Source: Blattamonas nauphoetae (Eukaryota; Preaxostyla; Oxymonadida). From it: a stretch of DNA of 64,000 nucleotides. Positions 46,418-59,512 of the stretch are shown one piece after another. The stretch spans positions 1 through 64,000 of the forward strand of contig JARBJD010000353.1 in assembly GCA_033064195.1 (NCBI GenBank), in the 5' to 3' direction. Each line of letters starts with the position of its first letter. Within the stretch, counting starts at the first letter, position 1. The translations under genes and the position numbers were made by a program. The notes below the pieces were generated by a model, which saw only the letters and a list, made by a program, of their open reading frames with translations, was not told the origin of the DNA and did not search any database.

Positions 46418-49400
46418 CTAATCAACCACGCCCATCTCCTCATCCCACGCTTCTTGAGCCCACTTAGTCGTCAGCTCTTTGAATAAATCGTCAGTCACAT
46501 CTTCAGCGATCTTGTCAAACCATTCCTCCTTCTCCACACCTTCCAAACACAGCATTTGTGTCCATTCATCCTCCACAGCCTCCAATTCTCTGTTCAGGAC
46601 TCGCACCATCGCTTGTAGTTCCTTCTCAGCTGCAAACCCAGTGACATGACCCAACCGCCTTTTGCTTCCCTCTGCCAACACTTCTCCATTCCAGTCCTCG
46701 TCCTGGAATGCATCATATCCTTCGTCGTGGAATACTGCCTCGATCACGTCGAGTGTCTGATTCCTGCCGACAAATGTGGCTTGTGCGATCTGAGGCGGTT
46801 GCAAGCGCAGTCTCTTCATTCCTCGCTTTCGCTGGCTGTGGCTACGGGCAGCGAGGGAGAGGTCGCGCGTGGAAGTGTTGGTTGGCTTGATTGGAGTGGT
46901 GAAGAGGTCGAGCGGGTCAGACAGGTTGGCTCTCGGCTCAAGCGAGCTTCGGACAGAAGAGCCGAGTGTGAAACCGAGCTGTCCAGCGACAGTCTGAGTG
47001 AGAGAGGGCGGGATTGTCTGGTTGAGGGGAGCAATGGTGAACTGATGGGGGAAGACACAGTCTGAGAGAACCTTCTCCACAAATCGGTTTGTGTTGATGA
47101 TGAATGAGTTCAGGAGAAGACCAGCTTGGGCGTCTTTTCCTTTCTCTTTGCTCTTCGTTTCTGATTGTTCGTCCCACTCCTCCTTCTCCTTCCCATCTTC
47201 TCCTTCTCCAACCACAAACAGTTCTTTCGTCTCCTCTGTCCTCTTCTCCATCCTTCCCACTGTCTTCCATACCATCGACGACAATTTCTGAATCGATAGA
47301 ATGTCAATCGGGTGCAGAACCGAGCCAGCTGAGATTCCGTCAGCGATGACAATGCTTTTGGGATCGTTGAGAAGAAGCTTGCTTTCTGCTTGGCGGTCAG
47401 ACATGACGACGAGGCGGTCATGCGACAGAGCGATGAGTTGGCGTCGTTTCAATTCGTTGAGCTTCCAGTGTCTGTCAGGCTCTTCCATTCGAGTGATGAA
47501 CGTCTCAATTTCCTCCAGAAGACTTGACGCTCGGTCTCGGAAGGAGAGAATGATGCTCTGTTCGAACTTTGTCAGCTGAACCACACCGCTGCCTTCTTCG
47601 TCACAGAGCAGTGCCCCTTCATGCTCATCGACATCTGTGAGCCCCAACGCAATCACCGAATTCTCGACGATTGTTTCGAAGATCTCAGTCAATCCTTTCT
47701 TGAACAATCCGAACGGGACGAGACCATTCTCCCGAGCGCCACTGTCCTTGAGGAAGTCACTCTCTTTCACCAACGCTTGTGAAAGGTCACCGTCTTGTCG
47801 CTTCCGTTTGAGAGTGACAGAGAGGGGAGCCCCTTCAGAGAGAACTGAGAGGGCGAGTGACGCGTTGTGGAAGGGGGATGCGTTTGACATGTTTGCTTGG
47901 AAGGAACGAGAGAGCGTTGGAGTGACGAACTTTGGTTGGAGGATGCTTGTGGTGGGTGAGAATGTGGATGAGAGTTGGATCGGTCCTTCTGGAGTGAGAT
48001 GAGCATTCACGGATAGGTCAGCGTCTGACGCCAGGCGAGCGAGAGATGGCGTTGGGAGGGTCATTGTTAATGAAAGTCCACCTTTGTCGAACTTCTTCCC
48101 TCCCGTCTCTTTCTCACTTGCCTTCGCCAACACTCTTGTCTGGATGGACGAGTCGAGCATTCCGATTGTCGCACGAAGGTCCATCTCTTTCCCTCTTCCT
48201 TCGAAAACGTCCTTCCTCTGATCCTCTCTGAGACCCTCGGCGTATATGTCACACCAGATCTCCTCCACCACCGCTCCCACAATCTTCCCAAAATTGAGCA
48301 ACTCCCACTGCACTCCTTTCCGCTCCTCTTTTGGTGCCCCAACGTCGTCCATGTCTTCTTCGGGTTGTTCGATAAAGCTTTGCAGGCTGTCGTGCACTTC
48401 TGTCTCATTCCTCGACCAATGATCGACACTGGAATCGCTCTCGTCTTTGGATTCGGCGGTCCAGTCGTCTTTGATGGACGGCTCGGCATCGGCGAGTTGT
48501 TGGACGTGCTTGTTGGGCTCTTCGGAGGTGTCGGAATCGAAGTCGGTGTGTTTCGTGACTCCGCTCTCCTTTTCCTCATCTGATTCTGAGTCTGCCTTCT
48601 CCTTTTCTTCCTCTGATTCTGAGTCTGCTTTCTCCTTTTCTTCCTCTGATTCGGAATCTGCTTTCTTTGGGGAGTCCTTTTTTTCATCTTCAGAGTCTTC
48701 AAACTCATCCGAGCTCTCTTTTTCAGTTTGTTCTTTCTGTTCCTCTTGGGTGTCATCTTTCTCATTGTCGTCTTCAGACGAGGAGTCAATTGGAGGGATG
48801 GTCAAAGTGATTTCGATCACATCAGTCTCTTCTTTCTTTTCGTTCGGAGTTTCTTTCTCTTTCTCTTCCTCCGATTCTTCTTCCTCCTTCTTCTCCTCCG
48901 ACACAATCGTGGCGGGCTTGTCCTCTTCCTCTTCGTCGCTGTCAGAAAAACCGAAAGCATCTCTCGATTTTTGCTTCTTTGCTTCTGTCTTGTTGTCTTC
49001 GCTGTCGTCGAAATCATCACCCCAACTCTCTTCCTCGCTTTGTCGATCAACATCTTTCTTCTCTTCCTCTTCTTCTTCCTCCTGTTTCTCTTCTTTCACC
49101 TCTTCCTCTTCTTTCTTTTCATCCTGATCAGATTCGTGCTCTGACTCAACTTGTGGTTCCTCGGAGCGGCGAGTGAATGAAGTATGGGGATCCTCATCAG
49201 TCCACTCACTGGTCGATTCATCCTCGTCTTCCCCTTTCTCCTCTTTCTGTTCTGATTCACTGAACTCCTTCTCTTTCTGTTCTGATTCACTGAAATCCTT
49301 CTCCTCTTTTTGTTCTGATTCACTGAAGTCCTTCTCCTCTTTCTGTTCTGATTCACTTAAATCCTTCTCTTCTTCATCGTCTTTCTTGTCATCCTGTTCA

Positions 49401-52367
49401 TGTTGATCTTCAGAATCATCAAAGTCAGTGTTGGCATAGTCGGACGAATCTCGTGTTGATTGTGCTTGTTTTTGTTGCATTTCCTCTTCCTCTTCCCTCT
49501 CACGTTCTTTCTCTTCTTGTTTCCTTCTTTCCTCCTCTCGCGCTCTCTCTCGTTCTTCTTCCTCTGCCTCTTCTCGTTGTCTTCGCTCTTCTTCTTCCTT
49601 TCTCCGTTTTTCCCGCTCTTCTCTTCGTCGTTTTTCTGCTTCGACGCGCTCTCTCTCCTCCTCTTCTTCCAGTTGTTTCTGCCTCTCTTCTTCTTCCTTC
49701 CTCTTCTTCTCTCTTCTCTGTCTTTCTGCTTCTCTTTCCCTTTCCTCCTCTTCCTCTCGCTTTCTCTCTTCTTCTTCTCGTCGTTTCTTTTCCTTCTTTC
49801 TCCTCTCGATTTCCAATTGTCGCTCCCTCTCCTCTTCCTCTTCCCTCTCTCGTTCTTCCTCCTCTTCTTTCCTTCTTCTTTCTTCACTTTCCCTCCGTTC
49901 CTTCTCAATTCTCATCCTCTCCTGTTTCCTTCCCCTCTCTTCCTCTTCTCGTTCTCTTTCTTTCTCTTCTTCTTCCGCTTCCTTCATTCGCTGCCTTGCT
50001 TCCTCACGTTTCCGTGCTGCCTCCTCTCGGCGCTTCTTCCATTCCAACTCTTCCTGTTCCTGTTCTTTCCTTTCTTCCTCTTCGATTCGTCTCCGTTCCT
50101 CTTCTCGTTTCCGTCTCTCTTCTTTTCTTTGCTTCAGTTCTTCAGCTTCTCTCTGTCGTTCTCGTTCTTCCTCTTCTTCTCTCTCTTCTTCCATCCTTCT
50201 TCTCTCCTCCTCTCTTTTCCTTCTTTCCTCTCTCCTTCGTTTCTCCTCTTCTCTCTCCCTCTCTCGTTCCTTCTCCTCCTCTTCTTCTTCCCTCCGACGT
50301 TGTTCTTCTTGCTGTTTTCTTCTCTCTCTTCTTTTTCGTTCTCTTTCCCTCTCCCTCTCCCGTTCCCCTTCATCTTCCTCGCTATCCTCGCTCTCCTCTC
50401 TTTTCCCTCCTCCTTTTTTCATCTTGGCTTCCTGTTTGATTCTCTGTCGTTCCTTCTCCAGTTCAGCTTGTACTCGCTGTAATTCTTCTTTCTCCTTTTC
50501 AACACGTTGCTTCTCGGCTTCCAATCGAGCTTCTTCCTTCTTTCGTCTTTGCTCTTCCATTTCTTCCTTCCTTTTTCGTTTCTCTTCTTCTTCTCTTCGT
50601 TGCCTTTCTTCTTCCTCTTTTCGTTGTCTCTCTGCCTGCTCTTTCTCCCGCTTCATTTGCTCCTCCTGCCGAAGCCTCTCTTCTTCCCTCCGAAGTTTCT
50701 CAGTTGCTTCCTGAAGCCATCTTTTTTCCTCAGCCAAACGTTGGAGTTCAGCTTCCTTCATTTTTTCCTCTTCTTCTCGCTGTTTCCTCTCTTCGATTTG
50801 TCGTCTTCGCTCCTCAGCTTCGAGTTCTTTCCTCTTCCTTGCTTCCTCTTTCTTCCGTTTGTCTTGCTCTTCTTTTTGAATTCTTTCTCGTTCTTCTCGC
50901 CTCACCTGTTCTAAAAGCGCATCAAGTTCATCTGGGCTCATCTTTTTGGCAGTCGTTTCTGATTCATTGTCACTCTCTTTTTCCTTCTTCTTTTTATCTT
51001 TTTTCTTTGATTTATCCTTCTTTTTTGATTTGTCTTTCTTCTTCTTCTTATCCTTTTTCGGCTTCTTCTCTGACTCCGACTGTGACAATTGTTCGGATTC
51101 TGAATGAGAAAGTTCATCGATCGATTCCGATGAATTCTTCTTCACAGTGGTTGATCGTCCTCGTTGTGGTGATTTGCTTGCCTTTTTCTTCTCAGGAGGT
51201 GAGTTTTGTTGTTCATTTTCATCTGAATCATTTTCGTCGGATTCTTCCCTTGTCTGGCTACGACTATGAGATTTTTTAGATTTATGAGCATTAAGAATCT
51301 TCCTGATGAGAAGAGGTGGTTGTGAAGGCGTTTGTTCAACTTCTGGGTCTCCATCTGATGATTGAGATAATTGATCATGGAAAAAAGAGCAAACAATGAG
51401 TATATCCTTCGGGTGGAATAAAAGGTGTCGTTTGATCAAGAATACTCAGACCAGGAGGCATAGCAAGACCAATTGAGAGCTGGGTAGAATCGAATTGTCC
51501 AGGTGCTTGATGATATGATGATGGTGGCATGTAAGGCTGTGATGAATAAAATGGTGCTGAATAAGGTGGTTGGGATGTGAAAGATTTGTATTGGTGATTC
51601 AGAGCTTCTGGTTGAACATTGTGTGATGTGTTCATTCGTTCTTTCTCTCTTCTCGCTCTTTCTCGTTTCTTTTGTTCGCGTTTCTCTCGTTCTCTCTCTG
51701 CCCTACGTTGCTCCCTTTCCTTTCGGCGTTGTTCTTCTCGTGATTCTTCCTCCTTCTTTTCTTTGACGATCCTTTGTAATTCAGCCAAATCTTGCTTCAT
51801 TTTGTCCAAGTCCGCTCGTTTTTCTTTCACACGTCGCTCATATTCTAACTCTGTCTCTCTTTCTTGTTCAGCTTTTCGTTTTTGTTCTTCTTCTCGTTGC
51901 CTTTTCTGTTTTTCTTTTTCTCTTCGCCTGGATTCTTCTTCTCTTTTTTGTTCTTCATCCCTTCGTCGGTTTTCTTCCTTCCTTTTGGCATCGTCACGAG
52001 GTCTTCGTTCTTTGCGCTTGATTTCAACTTCTTGTTGCGAAGAATCATGTGATTCTCGAATTCCAGTTATTTCCACGTTCTGTCCTGTTATTTCCTTAAC
52101 TTTCAATTTAATGTATTCCATTTGCTCTTTCTTCGAGAAAGTCGCGGGAACATCAATCACATGCTCCTCTATCCTCCCTTTTTTCTTTGAAGATTGATAT
52201 GGTCTGGAGTCAAGTGTGTGAGGGGAATAGGTGGGAAATGGTGATGGTTGGGGAATATTTTGATGAGTGTATGGACTTGCGGTGGGAATGGGAGGATAGT
52301 AAGGTTGATACATTTGAAGTCGGGACCACAAGAAAAGTTCAGACACACCAATGGGTTGAAATAACAT
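46418..52367 (-). CDS. Giant charged coiled-coil / single-alpha-helix protein
   Basis: Exons 51395-52367 and 46418-51354 with a 40-nt intron; 1969 codons from the ATG at 52367, or 1951 from MYQPYYPPI at 52313. Order: Pro/Tyr-rich start, a Glu/Arg/Lys-rich helix, a Pro/Tyr patch, a Lys-rich stretch (KKKDKSKKKDKKKKEKES), about 600 residues of ERE/RRR-type alternating charge that would form a stable single helix or coiled coil, an acidic Ser/Glu region with short repeats (KEEKDFSESEQ, KADSESEEEKE), and a folded-looking C-terminal ~650 residues (ALLCDEEGSGVVQLTKFEQS, FDKIAEDVTDDLFKELTTKW). The last recalls centrosomal CEP350-type proteins only faintly. A cytoskeletal role is likely but unproved. 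Confidence 0.75.
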
Positions 52368-52498
52368 CTTATTTTTGCAATACGACCTCGTTTAACAAAG
52401 TTAACTGTCTTAGCGAAGTGGGAAATGTTGTCAGCTCGACTGTGAAAGGTAGTTCATTACAAGAAACCTGACTTCGTTGAAAACTGTCGAACAGCATT

Positions 52499-53812
52499 CA
52501 TAATCCATCAAAAAGTGACTCTTCAAAATAAACTCGCGGTTGTGCTGCCGGAGCCATGGTAAATTGGAGTGGGCGGATGATGCAATGTGCACCATTCTCC
52601 CCAACTTTGTCAGCCTGTGGATCGATTGTTGAGAGGTGGAGAATAGCACCTTTATTTGTTTCTTGTCCGAAGGAAGGACATGAAAATACAGTGATCTTAA
52701 TAAATAATGGGATGAAGGAGAAATGAGAGAGATACAGTTCTTCCAGAATGAGTCATTGAATATCCTTCTTGCTGGACCTCATGACTTCGAACCAAAAGTT
52801 CAAGATTATTTTGGAGAAGAAAATCTGCTGTGATGTTTGGACCGAATGAACATCCAAATTCATGCTTTGATTGACCAATTCCATGTGTCTGCATTGGGTC
52901 TGACCACTAATACAGAGTGAGAGGAGAAATTAATGCAAACCAACATCATTTGAATCAATCTATCCCCAGAATCCTCGTCATGATCTCGTTCTCGCTTAAG
53001 ACTATTCAATTCTGCAATCGTGACGTTTGCTTTAGGAAAGAGGCCTCCATGCTGTCAATAACAGAAAAAGATGCGTTTAATATGACAAGAGCAGACACAT
53101 ATGAAAGCTTTGGAATTAACGATCGCTGCGAAGGGTAGCATCGCAAAAGTGTACATAATTGTGTTATAGATTGTCTCTCCATATTTATGTTTGACCTGAC
53201 ACGAAATTGATCAATATCAGTCAAATTCAAAGAGAAATCGTTTCATACCTCCTTGTGGAATCCGTACTTTTGAGTGCATCTGATTGTTTCATGATTTCCA
53301 CGGATGAGATGAAATGAAGTCGGGTATGTCAGTTTGAGGGCAAAAAATAGAAGAGTGAGCTAAAAAATGGGTGAAAATGGAGGTGAATATCAGAGGAACA
53401 CACCTCCACTCCTTGAGGACCTTTGTCAACCCAATTACCATTAATGAGATAATAATTTGTTTCAGAAGGATATCCGTTCAACTTAAAGATCTTTAGTACA
53501 TCTGAAAGACGTCCATGTGTATCTCCCTTGATGATGAAGGAACGAACTTTGAGAGATGATAGATGTGGCAAACAATGATTGAGATATGTTTATCCTTTGG
53601 AATAGTGATTTCAAGAACATTGGGAAGTTGTTCGAGGAGTTTTCGAGTTCGATAAATGAGTATATTGGCCTGATTTTGTGTGAGAAGTTGTTGCTCCGAT
53701 AAATGGGATACAAGAGTTTCTACATTCTTAAATGAACAAAAAGAAAATATACTAATGTATGATGGTGTGATTACTTTCGGTGGATCGAGTGATTCTGTTG
53801 TATTTATAGAAT
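52499..53812 (-). CDS. PPP-family Ser/Thr phosphatase (PP5-like), altered active site
   Basis: Six or more small exons (introns about 34-57 nt) join into a PP5-type protein. An N-terminal helix region (VETLVSHLSEQQLLTQNQAN) leads to ITIPKDKHISII and then GDTHGRLSD (GDxHG), LINGNWVDKG (family GDxVDRG), FHLIRGNHETIRCTQKYGF (GNHE), ICHGGLFP (HGGL), LWSDPMQ, LLVRSHEVQQEGY (RxHE) and ITVFSCPSFG (TVFSAPNYC). It ends SLFDGL with TGA at 52499-52501. The bridging metal ligand Asp of GDxVDRG is Asn, and the phosphate-binding Arg is Lys; the other ligands are kept. No TPR domain or certain start ATG was found, so the 5' end is approximate. It is divergent with the condensin gene. Confidence 0.8.
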
Positions 53813-54033
53813 AAAGCGATGAAGATGATCAGACTGATTGGTCCATTCGTATGCGCTGAATTCTCGCTCTGGTTTCGAAAAAAAGATCAAGATATGAATA
53901 ATAGATACCTGATCTCCAAACATTGCCCTTCAATAAGCAAGATGAGCGAGTGTCAAACAAGTGTTGTGGGCTGTTCAAGCCGCGTTCTGAAACTCCAGGA
54001 ATACACCACTAATTCATCTCATTCATCGCTCAC

Positions 54034-57000
54034 ATGGATGCATCTCAACAAATTTCCGAATATTTTTTGGATTTTCACAATCTTTCTCAGATTAACTCGA
54101 CGGTCGCATCACTTCAAAGGTCGCAATTTCAATCATATCTCAATGAAGATACCATCTTTGAAGAGAAGTTTATCGATTGTATCAACCACATTCTCCTGAT
54201 TTTGAGGAAAGATCAACACATCGAACTGCTCTTAAAGATGATAGCGTCGTGTTGCACATCGTTCAAATCCACTGCCACGATAAAGCTTCCCGATCATCCT
54301 CTTCCTGATAAATCAGTTCAGACAGCATTTCGTGAGTATCAACTGCAATATTCACAGACAATTCTCCAGTATCTCACCGATTGTATGAGAGCCAATGATC
54401 GTGCAGTTCGTCAACACTCAATCCAACTGATCGGAGAAATTTTACAGAGGCTTAGTGAAGAATGTGAATTTTCGTTTGCATTTTTTATTTTCTGAGATTT
54501 GAAATTGAAGATCTGAACTTCTAGACGAAGCACAAGATGTCTTAATTGAAAGGACAACTGACACTGTTCCTGCTGTTAGATCTGCTGCTGCATTCGCCCT
54601 TCATCGTTTACAGGCACCGGAACTCGGAAAAGATTGCCCTGTCACACAGGCCCTCCTCAACTTGTTGTGCGATGATGAAGTCGAAGTTCGAAAGACAGCT
54701 CTCTCTCATATTGCTCCTCATTCATACACCATTCCATTTATGATTGATCGTCTAAATGACTCGAAGGCAGTTGTCAGATTACATTGCCTGAAGTGTATCT
54801 CAGCTCGAATCAACATCGATCTTCTCCAACCGAATCATATCTCTTTTATCCTGATTCGTTGTCTGTCCTCCAATGAAGATGATCTTGTTTGTGAATGTTC
54901 TAAGATGATTTGCACATCATGGCTGAAACAGAAGCAGCAGAATCCATCTCTCGTCTTGGATATCATCGCTAAGTCGTACGCCGATCTGAAAGCTCGAAGG
55001 ATGCTCTATTTCGAGAAAAAACGAGCCGACGGAGAAGCAGTAGATGAAGAGGAACTAGAAGAAGATGTATCTCAAGCAGATGTGAAGGGGATTGATCCAT
55101 CTTGGCTCCTCTTCTTCTCTGACCCGGAGGCTCCCTCAAAAAAACAGGATAAGTCAAAAACAACAACACGAAAGCGTATGAAGCGGGAAGACGCGAATGA
55201 TGATGAGGATGTCCCACAAGATGATGATCCTCTTTTCGACAACATTCCCTCCGCCGCCCTCGTCGCGAGTGTCGAACTGCACGTCGAAGAAACTGCCTTC
55301 ATCCTCGCCCACTTCTCTCTGTCGAACCCGTCCTCTGTGACGATCGATCTTAACCGGAACAAGATGACCCTCGGCAGCATGATGTTCTGGCGATGGCTGG
55401 TTGTGGTGCTTCTGAACGAAAACGTGTCGAACAAAAGAAAGAAGCATCGTCTGCTGAAAAAGGAAGACGAAGAAGACCGCGAGGCACTTCTGTCTCAGCT
55501 GCAGATCCCCCTCTCTCCACTCTGCACGATGATTGTGGAGATGATGAACGAGTATGACCAGCTCGAGCTGTATCAACGAACGGGAGATCGACTGATCTGC
55601 CCACTTCAGACAGAGATCAAAGCCAACGAGCGAGAAATGAGGAAGGCCGAGATGGATCGGATGCTGTCGTCGGACGAGGTTGTCCAGTCTGTCATTCCGC
55701 CAGCTTCGGAGACACTCTGCGCGTTCCTCACGCCACAGACACTTCACGCAATCCTCCTCCCATCGCTCATCACCAACGGACTCCGTCTCATCCCTCTCCT
55801 CGATTTCACAGACGAGGCTGGACGACGGACGGCTGTGTCTGTGCTCCGGAATCTGCTCTCCTCTTCATCCATCCACCTTTCGTTCATCCCGCATCTGATC
55901 CGGTGTTTGTCGTGCTCGACAGACTCGATTGATGATCTCCTCACGATGACCTCGTCCATCACCTTCCAACTCCTCTCCAACACCAAAAAGAGACAAACTG
56001 AATTGTCGGAGCAGGAAATGGAGGAACACACGTACTCAAAAACAAGAGCGCTTCTTCACGTCCTCACCATCACTTCGTCTCTTCTCCACATCCATCGACG
56101 CTCCTTCCCAGCTCCATCTCTCACATCCTTCCTTCAGAGCATCATCCTCCCTCTCCTCTCCCACCCCACACCCATCATCCGCGCCCACTCCCTCACCGCC
56201 CTCAGCCAGATCTGTCTCATCGGACGCGGTCACGCCAACGAAAGGATTGGGCTGATTGTGTACGCCGCTCAGAACGATGTTCCTCCCGTCTCGACCATCG
56301 CTCTAAATGCTCTCGTCGACATTGTTCTTCTGTACGACATGAGCATCCTGAATAAGGACGACCTCACTGACAAAGAGTGGAGTGGGTTGGACGGTGTTCG
56401 GACTGAGCCCAGCGAGGAGTATGCACTCATCTCCGAAGCAGCCTTCCATGGTCTTCCGAAGATCCTGCGGAATGTCAGTCTTCTCGCGATCCCAAACAGA
56501 AAAATCAAAAACGAGACGATGACTCAGCCCCTCCTCGAATCATTCGAGAGTGCTGTTGAGGGTTTGATAAAACTCCTCGCGGCCAACAGAATCCTCCTCG
56601 CCACGCCAACCTCGCAATTGTCGAAGACGGAACAGAAGCAAACACGGTTTGTGGAGTTGGATCGGATGGGAAGTCATGGACTCGGTTCACAATATCCCGG
56701 AACGGATGAACATGTCCCTGCGACGCAGAACTTCCTTGACCAGCTGATCATCGAGAACAAGCCGCAGGAGGACCACACCGGATGCTCGTTCGAGGGATAC
56801 ACGGCTCTTCTCTCTCAACTCATCTTCAACCAGTTCCATCCTGTCACCACACCGCTCGAGAAGTTGAGGCAAGTGTTGTCGATGGGAATGATTATTCTGA
56901 TCAAACGGGCAACGAGCACGTACCAAGCAGATGTGAAGCGATTGAGTAATCTGTACACACAGTCGCAGAAACCAAATTTCCACATTTCGGAGACGCAGAA

Positions 57001-58591
57001 GGAGAAGGCGCTCCAACTGTTCGGAGGTCATTTTGTGTCGATGAGTGGGGAAAGTCCTCTTCTTCCAGTGTTTCCGGAGCTGAACGATGAGACAGAGCTG
57101 GATCCCACACTTCGATCATTCCGCTGGCTGAACGATCCGCTCGAAGCAATCATCGATGCGTTCACTCGAGTGATTGTTCTGATCCACATCTCAACAGTCC
57201 CATCCGCTGTTCTCGAACCAGTTCTGTCCTACATCATCCATGTTCTGAATGACAAGGCTCTATCCCGACGAATTGTGAAAGAGGAAGAGGAGGGAATGAA
57301 CATCGAGTTCCCCACTCCACACGAACGTCTCTTTCACCGCCTTTTGATGGTCGTCTGCACCAAAAACTGGTCCGAAAAGGACGACCCAGAATTCTTCTCA
57401 GACGACGAACGCGATGGCACGCGGAAGAACCTCGTGTGGGCGTCGCTATGGCGAATGATCGTCACACACCACAAGAACTTCAATCTGTCCAACGTTGGAC
57501 AGACTGTGTCTCGGTTCAAGAAGATGACCCAAGAAGGAGAAGACCTCAGAGCCCTCACTCCGCAGCTGCTGTTCTATTCGGAGATCATCATCATGCTGCA
57601 GACGATCAACAAATCTGTCCACTTCTCACCATCATTCAACCAGAACATGCGAGACTTGATGGATGCTCTTGAACTTCCGTCTCTCTCAGAATCTGAAACA
57701 GCAGTTGGATTTCTCGGATCGTTTGTGGGCTTCTTCAACACTCGCTCCGAAAACCTTGTTCGGCTGGCACACGGATTGGAAGTCCCCGACGATTCTGAGG
57801 ACCTGCTCAGTCGCCAGTTCTTCCATCTCTACCACACACACGTCCAGAACTGCTCGGAGTTGGTGGAAGGCTGGGTTGATGACCAGCAAGCTCGCGAGAT
57901 CGGCGGTGTTGTGTCGCCACCTCCAACTCGCATTTCTCCTCCAAAGGCAGAGACACGCAGTGCAACAGGACGAGTGAAACGCTCGCAACCAGCAAGCCGA
58001 AGGAAGAAGGCGAAGAAAGAGAGCTCGTCTGAATCGGAGGTAGTCGTGTCATCGTCGAAGGACTCGTCAAACGACGATGACGCTCCAGTCACACCTCAAC
58101 CTCGCCCAAAACGAAAACAGAGAGCGAATCTGGCCGAGCGCCTCCTCGCACCAGACACCGACGAAGAAGAAGACGACGAAACCGAACCAGCCCCTCTCCA
58201 TGTCTCCCCTCCACGAAAACCGAAGGCCACTGGGTTCCGATCAGGAATTGCAGAAATATTCTCACCGCCGCCTGATTCAGACGACGACCTGCCTTTCGAC
58301 GTCACGCAACTTGTGCTCAAACACAGACGAAGCATTGACCTTTTCGAGACACAAACACCGGACACACAACGGTCTCGATTATCAGAGGCATACTCTTCAC
58401 CCATCACGCCGTCCTTCCAGAAGCCGAAGACGCACATCAAAGGGATTGGTGGAACACCACCCAAAAGCTCGCCTGTTGTTGAGAAGATTCCTGCGAAACC
58501 AAAGAAAAAGGAGCTGAGTGATGCAGAGAGGAAGAGAAAAGAGAGGGAAGCTCTTCAGAAGAAGATTGCTGAACTATTGGACGACGATTAA
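54034..58591 (+). CDS. NCAPG: Condensin complex subunit 3 (CAP-G/Ycg1)
   Basis: Exons 54034-54454 and 54525-58591 (70-nt intron, phase 1) give 1495 codons. HEAT repeats match the CAP-G family: ERTTDTVPAVRSAAAFALHR, LLNLLCDDEVEVRKTALSHI, MIDRLNDSKAVVRLHCLKCI, LIRCLSSNEDDLV...SWLKQ. An acidic insert (about residues 280-310) and the later HEAT arm (LLPLLSHPTPIIRAHSLTAL) are present, then a disordered Ser/Lys-rich C terminus ending KKIAELLDDD. CAP-G binds DNA and kleisin CAP-H in condensin to compact mitotic chromosomes. Length is somewhat greater than the usual 900-1050. The ATG is the first one after the divergent phosphatase gene. Confidence 0.85.
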
Positions 58592-58786
58592 TTTCATTTC
58601 ACCTTTGACGATCTTAGTTTTCAACGCATTTGACATATTCTTTCAACTGAGCAAATCTTGACTTTCAACATCGAGTTTTGACGAAGATTCGATCATTTGG
58701 AACTCTCTCCGATGGACATAAGACATTTGATGAGATTGGAATAGAAAATTGGACTGAATTGATGGGCTGATCACGATCCATCATCC

Positions 58787-59512
58787 ATGTCAGAAATTCC
58801 AGTTGTCTCATCTGTGGTAGAAATGCAGGAAATTGACCCTCAGAAATCTCCTTTGGGTTATGTTAGCCCTACCACTCAGCTCATCCCACAACAAGCCCCA
58901 ATCCAAGTAGTCACTCCACCCACTCATGTAGACCCGAGCGCTCTTGGTCTGAGTGGTCTTGGGATCTGCTGTTTTGCTGTTTCGTTTCAGAAGATGCAGG
59001 TTATAAAAGGTACGACCCTCCTCCTCCCGTGGGGCGTCTTCTTTGGTGCAATGTGTCAGTTCTGGGCTGCCGTCTTTGATTGGATAAAAGGAAACCTGTT
59101 TGGTGGACTGGCGTTCTTCATGTTCGCCCACTTTTGGTTGGCTGTAACTTTTGGCTGGGCTCTCTCGAACGGCGTCATCCCACACACAAGCACCCTCGAT
59201 CCAAAATCATCTGCTTTCGGCTTTCTCGGCTTTCTTATTTTCTGTCTATATATGACTGTCGCTGCAGCAGGGACTACATTAGGACTTTTCATTTGTTTCT
59301 GCTTTATCGACGTTCTTATTTTTGGCCTCGTCATGATTTCCTTCGATGTTGCGACACTCGCCTTCGAATACATTGCCGGAGTTGCTGAAATCATTGTAGC
59401 ATTGATTGCGTTCTATCTAGCAGCTGGACACATCATCAATCATCAATTTGGGCGTACCATCCTTCCAGCTGGAGCTCCACTTGTCAAACCGAACAAGCAG
59501 AAACACGAATAA
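58787..59512 (+). CDS. GPR1/FUN34/YaaH (SatP) family acetate/succinate transporter-like protein
   Basis: A single 241-codon exon with no intron needed. Six hydrophobic segments follow the family pattern. The start DPSALGLSGLGICCFA corresponds to NPxPLGLxGF. PWGVFFGAMCQFWAAVFDWI followed by KGNLFGGLAFFMFAHFWLAV matches the GGxxQxxAGxxExxxGNTFGxTAFxxYGxFW block. The C-terminal helix GHIINHQFGRTILPAG completes it. Members carry acetate, succinate or ammonium-linked substrates across membranes. The substrate here is not known, and the NPAPLG motif is only partly kept. Confidence 0.85.
   Translation: MSEIPVVSSVVEMQEIDPQKSPLGYVSPTTQLIPQQAPIQVVTPPTHVDPSALGLSGLGICCFAVSFQKMQVIKGTTLLLPWGVFFGAMCQFWAAVFDWIKGNLFGGLAFFMFAHFWLAVTFGWALSNGVIPHTSTLDPKSSAFGFLGFLIFCLYMTVAAAGTTLGLFICFCFIDVLIFGLVMISFDVATLAFEYIAGVAEIIVALIAFYLAAGHIINHQFGRTILPAGAPLVKPNKQKHE

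Noticed and set aside
49453-50482. Long plus-strand frames rich in Leu, Phe and Ser, looking like membrane proteins
   Set aside because: They are the complement of the Glu/Arg/Lys-rich exon on the minus strand, whose purine-rich codons read as open Leu/Phe/Ser codons in reverse. They have no family features.
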